Assembly: GCA_032207245.1 (NCBI GenBank)
Contig: CM063502.1
Span: 119,734,115 to 119,798,114, forward strand
Source of the DNA: Pardosa pseudoannulata
Taxonomy: Eukaryota > Arthropoda > Arachnida > Araneae > Lycosidae
Reading direction: 5' to 3'
Length of the DNA: 64,000 bases
Part shown: positions 20,530 through 31,730 of the stretch, piece after piece
How the letters are laid out: every line of letters starts with the position of its first letter
How positions within the stretch are numbered: position 1 is the first letter of the stretch
Program-made: the position numbers and the translations under genes
Notes under the pieces: model-generated
What the model was told of the DNA's origin: nothing
Databases searched by the model: none
What the model saw: only the letters and a program-made list of their open reading frames with translations

Positions 20530-21350
20530 TTTTTTTTATTTAAATTCGGCCACCATTTCCATCTACCAAAGTTCTCTACATTTTCTCTGGATTCAATTTC
20601 ATGGCATCTGAAACACAAATAAGTAACTTGAAAAGTATATAAAATGTTTTAATGTTACTACAGACATTTCCTTTATCCTTTTAGCTTTTTAAAATGATTC
20701 AAAGATGATTTGAATATGTAAAAAAAAATAAAGGCAAACATAATTACATCTAATAAATAAAATTAAGCTATAAAGTAAACAAGTTTCATAACAACTATAA
20801 TAAAGTGAAATCCATAATATTTACATATTATCATTATACAACTTTATTATTAAGAAAAGACACAAAAAAGTAACCTAACGATAATTTAAATCAGCATGCT
20901 TAAAAAAAAAAAAAAAAAAAAAAAAAACAAGTCAACTATCTAAAATTGACTTAAAATTTGCAATTTTCTCAAATTTGTATTAAAGAAGTGTACTAAAAGG
21001 TATTAAAGATCAAAGTGTACTAAAACACCATGTATATACTTTTGTAAATGGTACGTTACTATTAAAAACACTAAAGAGAAACTACAGTTCAGATAGCCAA
21101 ATATCGTTTCCTTCAGGAATAAATTAATAATAATGAGGGCATATTTGAAGGAACACAAAAATATCAAGAGAACTTACCTTGCAAATTTGAAATCCTGCAG
21201 CGATGGCACGGTAACCCTAAAGATGGCGGTTTATACACAACTTTCTCTTTTGGCGGAGCTTCTGCACATGCTTGTAAATATAGGTGGTTACTTTTATATT
21301 TCTTAGCCAATGGTATGCCGATATTTGTGCAAGAGGAGTAAACAGAAAAC
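20530..21350 (-). pseudogene. Two-exon transcript-like unit inside the TIR transposon
   Basis: On the minus strand an open frame (about 21350-21178, product with LPCHRCR) ends at CAAG/GTAAGT, an ideal donor. A good acceptor (TTTGTGTTTCAG) lies before 20607. Splicing adds ten residues to a TAG at 20576. AATAAA follows near 20535, so exon, intron (570 bp), exon and poly-A signal are in order. I do not recognise the protein. It may be a transposon gene remnant or a captured host fragment. Confidence 0.35.
20901..20926. repeat. Poly-A run
   Basis: About 26 consecutive A within the intron of the transcript-like unit. It could mark a retroposon tail but no insert was identified. Confidence 0.85.
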
Positions 21351-21571
21351 TCCAACGTTGGCCCAACGGTTGGCCAACGTTTCAGAATTACCGATGGCCA
21401 ACCAAACATTTTGCCAACTAAATACCATCATTTCATTTCCCCGTTTCAATGTTTACCCAACCAAAGACCAACAGCCAACTTGTAGCTAACGAAAATCTAA
21501 CGTTTCCGTGCTAGCTGGGTGAGTTTTTAGCAATTTTCGTGTGCTCAACATTTTTCTGATACCATCTGAAA

Positions 21572-21630
21572 ACATTCGATCACCATTCGACGACCATCGA
21601 TCACCATTCGACCATCATTCGACCACCATT
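21572..21630. repeat. CCATTCGAC minisatellite
   Basis: Five or six imperfect copies of (AC)CATTCGA(C/T)CA directly outside the right end of the TIR transposon. Confidence 0.75.
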
Positions 21631-21689
21631 TTCTTTCTTTCAGGACTTTTTCAGACGCCGTTACACGAAGTAGGCCTTTAGACGAAGTG

Positions 21690-22900
21690 AATCAGGGTTG
21701 GATTTAACATATATCAAAAATATCCTTGCAAAAGTAAAAATTATGTCCCTAAGGAATGTGAGCCTTGTGGAAAATGTCTATGGCCTTTTCACATATTTAA
21801 GTGAACGTCTAGAAAACACCAGCATAAGTCAGTAATTGACCCAAATGCTTACAACTTTCTATTTAAAATACTAAATTTATATAAAAGCTAACATGAGTAT
21901 AATTCAACGAATTCAGAAAACAAATTAATTAAACTAACCTTTTCTAAGTTATTCATATCTTAGATACTTTAATACAGGGTCGAATTTATCTTTTAAATCA
22001 CCCCGAGGAAAAGTAAAATAAAAAAATTCGCACCATGGAATTACTGTATAAGAATAAAAAGGTATATGGTCTCTTTTACGTATTTCAAAAAACCAGCAGT
22101 GTAACTCAGTAATTGGTCCAAATATGATAATTTTTTTGCTTGAAATGCTTAACTTAAAATAATTAACAAGAGTATAATTCAGATAATTTTTTCAGCGAAC
22201 TTTTGATTCAGTGAACTCTCTAATTAATTCAGAAGTTTCTAAATTGTTACTGAGTTCAAAATCATTTCCTAAGGTGGTGAGAATCTTGCTTAAGATGGTA
22301 TTGCTCATAAATAGCTCTTTATTAATTTCAGTTTAAAAAAAAATCGGTTTTCTGAATGCAACATTTATTGGAAGAGTTAGTAAAATTCTTAGTACAATGT
22401 TCAAGTTTGGAAGAAAAATTATTTTTATTGTCGATTTGAAAACTTTCAAAGGTGGCAAATATATTTTCAATATGAAATACACTACTGATATTTCTTCAAA
22501 AAGCATCTGGCTGTTTATATTCATCTGCTAAAATGATTTCTATATCTCTGCAACTGTACGAAATTACTGGACTTGCTCCTTGAAAGTTTTGTGGTCATTA
22601 GAGCAAAAAAAAAAACGTGATTGTTTTTATTGATCTTAGAACTTTTACAGAGAATTTTTCTAATTAATTAAAAAAAATCTGTTACAATTTTTTCTCTTTT
22701 TGTTTTGGCAGTTTTGAGCCCACTTGAATTTCTCTACTCTGTGTAAAGTAAAGGAAGAATTGAAATCTTCGAATCTTTTTATCTTTATCGAAAGTCCAGA
22801 AAATAACCGTGTTTAACAGTGTTTGTTACAGTGCAACAGTAATTGACTCAAATAATTATAATGACTTATTTCTGAGCATAACTCAAAAACAGTAAGCTGA
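21690..22900. repeat. Degenerate repeat array, period near 280 bp
   Basis: The phrase CAGTAATTG followed by (A/G)(C/G/T)(T/C)CAAAT recurs at 21831, 22109 and 22839. The first two are followed by a similar stretch ending GAGTATAATTCA and preceded by related upstream text. The copies are much diverged and the boundaries approximate. No coding capacity seen. Confidence 0.5.
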
Positions 22901-23269
22901 AAAATGTTGAAATTATCTATTTAGGGTTGTTGAAACATATAGTTGTGCACCTCCATTTTTGATTGCAATTCCCAATCTGTTTATCAAAAAATCTCAATAT
23001 ACAATCTCAAACACTATATAACAATGAAAACATAAATATCAGACTTATTCACATGTAGTTAAGTATGTTAAGTCCCTTTTTAAACAAGAAAATAAAGATG
23101 AAAATAAAATTGCTTGTATTTTATTTTTTTCAGAGAATTATTTTGAATTTTTGTTTCTTTTTTGTATTGTATGTGTTTGTGTGTGTATTTTTATGTATAC
23201 AAAGCCAGGGCTAGTAGGTGTGTAGAGTAGAGTACAAGAAGGCCAAATTATACCACGCCAAAATGCAGT
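22901..23269. other. AT-rich spacer
   Basis: No feature seen between the degenerate array and the gypsy relic. Confidence 0.4.
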
Positions 23270-25080
23270 TATGATGGCATACTTAGGTGGGGATGGGATT
23301 TTCTCGAAGTGTCAAGAGCAGTCGTCGATTGTTGTCAACCGAAACTTTTGACGATATTACGCAAGATTCTCAATTATCAGAGATGTGTCAGGTTAATATC
23401 CTTTAAGACTTCGTCATATCTTCGCGTTGTGTGGCTAAAATAACTTTCACGAATGCAAAGATTAATGCGACTACAGACTTGGTAGTTGAGGGAAATCGAA
23501 TGTTGAGGCTAGACAAAGAAGTTATAATTTCCGCCATGACCCTCACGTTTCACGTCTGTAAAGCTGAACTATGGTTCACGAATGCTGAACCAGCAGCAAA
23601 ATTCATTCCCAAAAGCATGTGTGTAAGGTTTGTAGAGTCTAATGCCGAGAGGTATTTGAACTGCATTTCGAGTTCTCAAATCTATGCAATCGCCACTCTC
23701 GAAGTAAGCCCTTCTTCCCAACTATTCCCAAATGTTATTTCCAGATTTCACGGTTAAACGAAGACAGTGGCTTTTGAAATTGTTTTAGGAGTTTCCCGAA
23801 GTCTTTGATGAAGGGAGAAAATCCAGAAAAATTTAATGTAAAACTTAGGATTAATCATTGCTCACCACCTACCGATGAACCAAAGGGCTTATAGATTGTT
23901 CCTTGTTGAGCGTCGAAATATACAAGAAGAAGTAAAAAAGATGTTTGACAAAGGAGTTATTCAACCATTCGAGAACACATGGTTGTTCCCAGTTGTTCTT
24001 GAAACGGTAAAGGGTGAAAGTTGGAGATTTTGTGTTGATTATCATCGTTCCAACAAAATCAGGAAAAAGGTGTCTACTCTTTACCACGTATTGACGACAC
24101 TTTTGACTGCTTAATAGAAAATAAGTTATTTTCGTCATTAGATCTATAAGTTTGTTACTGGCAGATGGAAATAGATGAGGAAGACCACGGAAGGACTGCT
24201 TTTATTACGTCATAAGAACTTTACGAATTCATAGTTATACCAGTCGGTCTCCGGCGACCTTTGAAAGAATGAGAGTCAACTTTCTATGACATCTAAAATG
24301 GACCACATATCTTTGTTACCTAGATGACATTGTCGTATTTACTGAGACATTTGAAGACCATCTTCAACGTCTTAATGTCGTACTTAACTCCATGAAGTAG
24401 GGCTTTTTCTAAACCCCAAAAATGTCTATTAGGAGCTCAACAAATTAAAATCTTAGGATATCTATTGTCATAGGGAGGTGTCCGCCCTGTTCCAGAAAAA
24501 GCGAAAGTATTTAAGTATTTTTTTAACCCTCCAAAATATACACGACTTCAGATGTTTCCCAAGAATCTCTTCTTATTACCACCACTTCTTCAAAGATTTT
24601 TGTATGATGCTCAGTTATTGCAAGTGTTGCTGAAAGGTGACTCTAAATTCCTCTGGGGAAGTAAACAGGCTGATTCTTTCGACTGATTGAAGAAAACACT
24701 TATATCTGACCTTATATTGGGGCTTTGTGATGAAGACGCCTATATAGGGTTACGAACGGACACCAGTGGCTATGTTATTGGAGCTGTCCTGGTTCAGATA
24801 CAGCATGGAAAAGAAACAGCAGAGACCAAAGCCGAGAAGAACTATTCTACTGAAAGAGCCTTCAGCCTATGGGATGTTTACAAGTTTAAGCCATGTCTTT
24901 TTGGTAAATATTTTTTCATTGTAACAGATCCCAACTTTCTGTGTTTATTAATTAGTCAAAATGATCTCCAAAAAGACTTGCAAAGTGGGCCTTTCAATTC
25001 CAAGAGAAGGACAATATGTCATCGGAAGTTATCATTGCTATATCCGTTATACATCGGTGACGAACAACAACAATAAAAAA
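23270..25080 (+). pseudogene. gypsy-type pol relic (protease-RT linker, RT, RNase H)
   Basis: Plus-strand fragments in shifting frames. 23431-23757 encodes the region between protease and RT (ELWFTNAEP..FIPKSMCV). 23875-24114 encodes the RT N-part (EEVKKMFDKGVIQP, SWRFCVDYHR). The RT active site CYLDDIVV is at about 24314-24337. RNase H (TDTSGYVIGAVL) is near 24757, followed by a tether-like region to about 25050. Frame changes and stops are frequent, so this is a dead copy. It is a different lineage from the Mag-like element, resembling 297/17.6-type elements. No LTRs found. Confidence 0.85.
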
Positions 25081-25961
25081 GATCCAAGACATGTGGAGCT
25101 GATACGAGCTCTAGAAAATCTCACAAATGTGAAAGGAGAATTCGAACTCATTGAATATGTGCACACCTTAGTACAGTCCACGATACCGTTTCCATAAATA
25201 TTTTTTGTTTCTAGTTTCATAAAAATCTGGAACAGCGTGTTTTCTGGCACGAGAAGAAACTGGATTCACAGTTGGTAGGATTTGGAATTTAGAAACTTAT
25301 TTCAACACCCCTACTACTACAGGAATTTTAAACAGACTAAGATAGCAAGAGTACATCCTACCCTCGAGATATTCACCTAGAACACAGTGCTGTCCATTTG
25401 GTTTTCTTTGAGTGTCAGAGACTCAGTACTTTCTGGACACCTTTTGTACTTTATTTATTTAAAATGGAAGTCATTTAGGAAAAAAAGCATAAACACTAAA
25501 AGAAGTAAATATTTTACATTGATATTTCTTTACTAGATGAGACTCATTACCTATGACTTATTTAAATCTTACATTTCTCTTAATATTTTGTCATGCTAAT
25601 AACAGACATTAATTTCACCTGGCACCGGTGAGATGCATACCTTTAGCAGCCAGTGTAAATATTTAGTGGAATTTCTTTTGTATTATACTTTCTTCATCAG
25701 ATGCATATCAATAGTATGTCTTTCCAGAAACTGCACAACGGAGGAGAAATCCCGTCAGAGGAAACGAGAAGAGAAAAAGTTGTATTAGAGTGGTTTTGAG
25801 ATGTCAATATTCTCTAGCAATAATGACTAGTGGATTTTAAAATGCTTTAAATATCATTCAATTTTAATAATTTGGAATTTCTAGAGATGATTGTCATTTG
25901 AACAGTTAATGTCATGATTTTTCATGAGTATACAGCAGTTGTCTCTGATTTCGAAGTTTTA
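25081..25961. other. Spacer with a short repeat near 25799
   Basis: An open frame (24961-25197) overlaps the end of the relic but is not recognised. A 60-bp stretch at 25799-25868 recurs at 31849-31912, on the far side of the hAT element. Confidence 0.45.
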
Positions 25962-26640
25962 CATGACGACATAGGCGTAACTTGGCAGTTTCAACTGGGG
26001 GGGGGGCAAAAATTTTCAATAATGAATATTCGATAATCCAAATATGGTAATATTTAACCCTTTTTTAACTATTATTTTTGTTATTGTTTATTTAGTTATA
26101 ATGACAAAATCTTAACAAACGTGCAAAATCGTTGCAGATCACAAAACATGATGGTTCTTTTCATTTATTCTGCCTAAAAATGTTCTGTTTCTTTAAGCTT
26201 GCAAACATGTCTGTCGCCATCGAAGGGAGGTAAGATTAAACGGTAATATACCCAGTAAATCAACTAAGTAAAAATAAAATTGAACGAAGTAAAATTAAAT
26301 TAAGCTGGTTTTATCCAATTTAAACACAAATTGATTTTTTCCAAAGATATAGACATAATTTATTTTGATTGATTTATTTTTTATTTGAATGCATAATACT
26401 ACATATTTATGTCAAATAATTTGTCTTCATTTCTCTCCTCTTCAATCAAACACACATTATTATTAAAATGTAAGTACTGTTTTACTTTTCAAATGCGTTT
26501 AAATATCAGTGAGTCGTTCATAAATGTAACAATAATATTTAGATTTCAGTATATTTTGATTTCAGTGAAGTTTTTAAATAATATAAAACTAATAGTTTGG
26601 AGTATTTGCAATTACAACAGGGATATTTTGTCGCACATTT

Positions 26641-26812
26641 GGGGTTTGGTTTGGTTTTGAAGCACTACGGTCTACTGTTTTGCTTCTTTAGGACTAATGA
26701 GATCGGTACTTACTGCTTAAAGCCGATTCCTAACGGCTACGAACATCCATGCCATCAGCGGGATTCGAACCGCTGTACCGAAGATCAGCACTCTACCGCC
26801 CGGCTGCTCATT
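26641..26812 (-). mobile_element. SINE family A, minus orientation
   Basis: Reverse complement shows a tRNA-like head with an intact B box (GGTTCGAATCC), the shared body (GGATGTTCGTAGCCGTT, GTAGACCGTAG) and an AAACC tail at 26641. The head has lost its first bases. Confidence 0.9.
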
Positions 26813-27864
26813 TGGGAATACTCTGGTATTTAATGAATAACGATGCTCATTCGGTTGACAGTAAAATTGTCCCATAATTCCGACATGGGAGTTCCCCATT
26901 ATCGGAATAATTGTCCCTATTTGGGTGGGCGATAATTTATTGTTTTGTGGTATCTTTGGGTACAATTTTAGCCACTTCTGGTTCATATAAAGCTCCAAAA
27001 ATTGTTGTTTAAATCAGATCTAACGATACTCTTTGGAAGGATACTTAAATTGTCCCAATATTCCAATGTGTGTGTATTATCTGTGGGGGGGGGAGGTAAT
27101 TTTATGATTTTGGACACATTTGAGGCTGATTTTGGTGCATTTTTTGTGTTGATTAAACTTCAAAAATGGTTGATCGAATCTCATCTAACGACGCTTATTC
27201 GAATGATATATCTTTCATGTTTATAAGATCATTTAAAAAAATCCATAAAGTTATCCTCCCCTCCTACAGTTTTTTTAATCATTTCTTTTAACTGATCATT
27301 GATATGTTGATCAAATCTGATCAATTTAATGAGTACTTTGAAATGTTAGCTTCCGTCTTGGGGGTGGGGGAGATAACTTTATTTGGGTATATTTTCAGTT
27401 ACATTTAAACCTTAAATTGATATTAATGTCAAACCTTTCAAAAAATTTTATAGATAATTAAATAAATTTATCGACTTTGTAAATGTAACTGTTAAAGTAG
27501 TCTCAAAATTTGTGATTTTTTTAATAAAGTAAAATCAGTTTTCAATTTCGGTAAAAGAATGTTTACTTTATTATAACATGTATAACTTCTTCTATCACTG
27601 AATTCCCCAAAAAAGTATTATTTTCATACTCACTCCTGCATTTATTATTATTTGATTTACAGCTCAATAATTTATCTGTTAGATCCTGAGTTAAAAGTAC
27701 TTCTTCTAATACATCTAAATTAGTTATAGTATTTCGAATTTCCATATATAATTTGAATATCTGATTACTCTTTATGTTGTTCCGAAACTTCTATTAAAGC
27801 ATTATTTATAACCTTTGACTCAATATGTTGCATTATCTTATTCTATATTTTCCTTTGTAAACTT

Positions 27865-28054
27865 GCCGAACGATGGCCGATTGGTTAGGGTGCTGGCCTT
27901 CGGTACCGGAGTTCGTGGGTTCGAATCCCACAGTGGCATGGATGTTCGTAGCCGTTCGGAATCGGCTTTAAGCTGTAGGTCCCGGTCTCATTACCCTCGT
28001 GTTGCAGAAAAGTAGACCGTAGCACTCCAAACCAAACCAAAACCAAACCAAACC
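27865..28054 (+). mobile_element. SINE family A, full-length reference copy
   Basis: 190 bp. The head is 27865-27938 with A box TGGCCGATTGGTTAG and perfect B box GGTTCGAATCC. The body has GGATGTTCGTAGCCGTT, CGGTCTCATTA and GTAGACCGTAG, and the tail is four or five AAACC-type units. The best-preserved copy here. RNA polymerase III would transcribe an active copy from the two internal boxes. Confidence 0.93.
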
Positions 28055-28103
28055 TTAGTAAACTTCTAATTGTTTGCCTTTTTCTCCTTAATTTATTTAG
28101 CAT

Positions 28104-28140
28104 CATGGGTATAATTTAGGAGAAGCAGGGGGGGGGGCAA
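28104..28140 (+). repeat. Internal copy of a hAT-like end
   Basis: CATGGGTATAATTTAGGAG followed by AAGCA and a G run closely matches the reverse complement of the right end at 31722, closer than it matches the left end at 25970. The flanking 8 bases do not match those at 31723. Confidence 0.65.
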
Positions 28141-29352
28141 ATTATTTATATAGTCAACAGATGTATCTACAAACTTACTCTGAAACATGAAAATTTAGAA
28201 AAAAAAAATCCCGAGAGTGCACTTTTATGTTATATAATTTTAATGAGCAACCCCCCCATACACACACCTACAAATTAGAGACATATTTTTCAAAAAACAC
28301 TAAAAACATTTTGAAATTTGAAAATTAAAAGACAGAACTTTCTTGCAATGTAAGAAGGAAACTTGGGTGAAAACTTGGTCTCATTTATTTAAATGAGAAC
28401 TTTAAACCCTTGCATAGCCATACTTTCAGGATGGGTTTTAATAAACAACTATCCAAGGGACATGGCAAAATACATAACATAGATTCACAATCATATAAGA
28501 CGATAAAACAAAACAAGGTTGTAATCAGAAATTATTTTCAGAGGGTGACCAGGGGAAAGACGCTGTTATTTTTGAATAATACTTCAGTAAAACTACAGGT
28601 TTTGTTGTGCATGTATACTCCTGATAAGTAATGATAATCTTAACACAAATGTAGTTTAACAATAACAAAAAAATGATATAGTGAACAATTTTAAAGGCTT
28701 GAAATGTTTAATTAAATAATTGCTCAATTTATTTAATAATAAAATAAACATTGAAAAGGTATAAACTATACATGACATTAAATTCTAATTTTAAAAACAG
28801 AAGTATAACTGAAGAAAAAGCCTAAGTTTGACAGAAAATGAACAAGTTCAAATTTTTTTACTTTATATTGTAAGTATGCTCTGGTTGTCTCTATCCATAA
28901 AGCGATGAATTGCTTAGAGTGCTAGTCAATCTGCTCTCATTATTCGAATGCTGTTTAACTCATCAAAGTCCTTATGTAAGCCAACTTTCTGGTCAGAAAA
29001 AGTCCCCAGCTTCATATCTGAATAGCACAATAAATGACCGCAAAGAAGCACTCTTTTTACCCGCAAGCGTTCCTAAAACCAATTTCTTACTCCTTAATAT
29101 AGGAAGGTCCTGGTGGTTGTTGCTTTTTACCTATAGTAAAATCTGGAAAGACTGACTATACCAACCCTATACTTTGCTAACTATACTACCCAGCTAGATA
29201 TCTAAATGATTTCAGCTTCTGCACTGGTATTTTTTTTATTTCTAACGCTTCACCACAAAAATAAGAGAATGTAAATACATTTTTAAATATTTAATATTGT
29301 TAAATTATTAAAACTGTTGAGTATTACTAAATAAACATATTTAAATCATCAC

Positions 29353-29520
29353 GGCTGAACGATGACCGAATCGGTAGGATGCTGATCTTAGGTACCGCAA
29401 TTCGTAGGTTCAAATTCCACTGCTGACGTGGATTTACGTAGCCGTTTGGAAGGCAGTATGTTCCAGTCACACCAGATCTTGTGTAACGAAATAGTATACC
29501 GTAGCCCTCCAAACCAAATG
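29353..29520 (+). mobile_element. SINE family A, diverged copy
   Basis: Recognisable A box (TGACCGAATCGGTAGG), B box (GGTTCAAATTCC), body and CCAAACC tail, with many substitutions. Confidence 0.85.
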
Positions 29521-29908
29521 AAATCCCCGCATAAGACTTAAATAAATATGTAAAAATATAAATAAAATTTTTATACCTTTAAAATTCTTGAAAGGAACTT
29601 TTTTGGGAAGCAATAATTTATTCATATTGATGCAATTGGGATATTTCATTTCAATTTCAGTTGAAAGGCTTTTAAAAGATTTACAAAAAATAAAGATGTT
29701 TATCTGTGCTACAATAGTTTTTCACAAGAAGATTATTAATGACCCATCTTTAAGTATAGTATAAAGTTAATACTGAGTAAGATATTTTGATTAAAATTAT
29801 AAAGGTAACTTCAGGAAGATGTTTACACACACAACATTATGCATGCACCCTTTTATTACTTTTAATTCATTGCAAATTAACTTTCTTTCAAATTTAATAC
29901 TTGTTTTT

Positions 29909-30110
29909 CGAAGTTGTTCTTGGTCGAATGGGTTGGTTGCTGCTATTTGTTACCGATATTCGTTGTTTTGAATCTCACTGCTGTAATAGATGTTCATAAC
30001 CGTTCGGAATCGGCTATAAGTAATAGGTCCTGGTCTCAGGACTAGGACATACTCATATTAAGAAGTAGTGGAATATGGTGCTCCAAACGAATCAGCAAAC
30101 CAACCAAAAC
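29909..30110 (+). mobile_element. SINE family A, strongly diverged copy
   Basis: The head is poor, but ACCGTTCGGAATCGGCTATAAG, AGGTCCTGGTCTC and GTGCTCCAAAC match the body, and a CAAACCAACC tail closes it. Confidence 0.75.
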
Positions 30111-31154
30111 TATTCGGGATATCTATTTAATACTTCCTTTTATGTAGAATTTAAAATTTTCCTATTACAAAAATAATTTATACATATATAAAATAAAAAA
30201 TGTTTGTTTACAATCATGCAATTGCTCATTTAGCTATATACAAAAATCTAGTCTAACGTAATAAGTTGAAACTATTTTCTAACATAGAATCTGTCTCTCC
30301 ATGAAACAGTCTTTTAAAATTTTGGAATTTCAATAGGGGGGATCCCCTAAATACTCCTGACTATGTCCTTCAAACAAGAAATCTGTTGGAGAATCTTGAA
30401 GTTTCTTAAGAGGAATCGTGCTAATTCCTTTTTCGATGGTATGTGATTATTCCTGAAAAAAGGTCTTTAAAGAAGTCGAGAAGCATACATTTACTCGAGT
30501 AGCTATACTTGTTTTAAAATTTTCTATGTATATACAGACACACAAAAAGTAAAACTAAAGGAAAAATATTATAAGTACTTACTAATTTACACGATATTTG
30601 CCAACGGAACTCTATACACTGTAATCTAACAATTTTAAATACTATCCAAGATGGAAATCTGAAATATTCAAGGGCGGACAGTATCGTTTCAATATGCAAC
30701 TACTTAGTCTCTTACACGAATGATGGTTTAACTGGATTCCCTGGCCTTCCGCCTAGTTAAATTTGTCACTTAAAATTATGTTATATAAATCGTTCATTAG
30801 GCTGATAATGAACTAGGTATGGTGAGAGATTTGTATGGATTCCTTATGCTTACAACTTTTGTTAGGCTTTTCCAGTTTAAGATTGTATGACGCTTATTTA
30901 ATGGCTTGGTTAGAATACCTAGCCCAGTCATGCAAATGATTCCACTAATACTAGAGTTTAAGGGGCGATACTTATGCCGACCAGATGTTCAGTCCCCTTT
31001 TCAAGAGAAAAAAAATTCATTTAGAGACTAATGACTGAATTCCATGCTCACCCCAGACCATATTGTTTCCATTTATCTCCCTTAGGGGTAATTTCCGACA
31101 CTCGAGGTGTCCATGTTTATGTATGCCTTTCCTGTATTGTAAATAAAATACAAT

Positions 31155-31660
31155 TACCTATACCTGCTTTAAAAAAATCGCAGTGAAGGACGATAACCGT
31201 AATTAATATAAATATTAACCATACTAATAAAAACAGAATAATTTCAAAATTCATTAAAATGTCGAATCAAAAATTTAATGTACCCGAAAAATCTAGAGGG
31301 GCAAAACTACAAGTTCAAGTACCTATCTTCCTTTGAAAAATTCACAGGAAAGGATAACTGTAATTAGAATACATCTTAAGCATACTGAAAAAAACCAAAA
31401 TAATTTCAAACTTCATTAATAAAACATCGAATCAAAAATTTAATATAGCCTAAAATTCTATAGGGGTAAAACTACAAGTTCAACTACCTATCTTCCTTTG
31501 AAAAATTCACAGAAAAGGATGATAACTGTAATTAGAATACATCTTAAGCACACTGAAAAAAACCAAAATAATTTCCAAATTCATTAAAGCGTTGAATGAA
31601 AAGTTCCATTTATGAATTAAACCCTAAAATTCTGGAGGGGCAAAACTACAAGTTTGCCCC
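31155..31660. repeat. Three-unit tandem repeat, period about 165 bp
   Basis: Units start near 31169, 31333 and 31498. Each carries TCACAG(G/A)AAAGGA..ATAACTGTAATTA, AACCAAAATAATTTC and a GGGG(C/T)AAAACTACAAGTT segment. It sits directly inside the right end of the hAT-like element, so it may be the subterminal array of that element. Confidence 0.85.
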
Positions 31661-31730
31661 TCCTCTAAATATTCTGGGGGGGGAATTGCCCCCCCCCCTG
31701 CTCCCCCTAAATTACGCCCATGCATGACGA

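Larger units (their letters stand above)
15382..21519. mobile_element. TIR DNA transposon (CCCAGCTAGCA ends), split by an LTR retrotransposon
   Basis: The left end begins CCCAGCTAGCA (15382) and the right end is its reverse complement TGCTAGCTGGG (ending 21519). TG lies on both flanks and could be a 2-bp target duplication. Both subterminal regions are packed with CCAAC/GTTGG words (15410-15475 and 21352-21482), an array of possible transposase-binding sites. Without the inserted LTR element the length is about 1.5 kb. No transposase was recognised, so this is probably non-autonomous. Superfamily not assigned. Confidence 0.7.
25970..31722. mobile_element. hAT-like DNA transposon, degraded, with perfect 8-bp target duplication
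   Basis: The left end reads CATAGGCGTAACTTGG. The right end in reverse complement reads CATGGGCGTAATTTAG, followed in both by a long G run and CAA. CATGACGA flanks both sides (25962-25969 and 31723-31730). Eight-base duplications and C-A-x-x-GGCG termini are hAT features. The 5.75-kb interior has no recognisable transposase and hosts four SINE copies and a tandem repeat. A third end-like sequence at 28104-28140 suggests a nested or rearranged copy. Confidence 0.75.

Noticed and set aside
27865..27938. A functional tRNA gene
   Set aside because: The boxes are good, but it is followed by the shared SINE body and AAACC tail and is repeated around the window.
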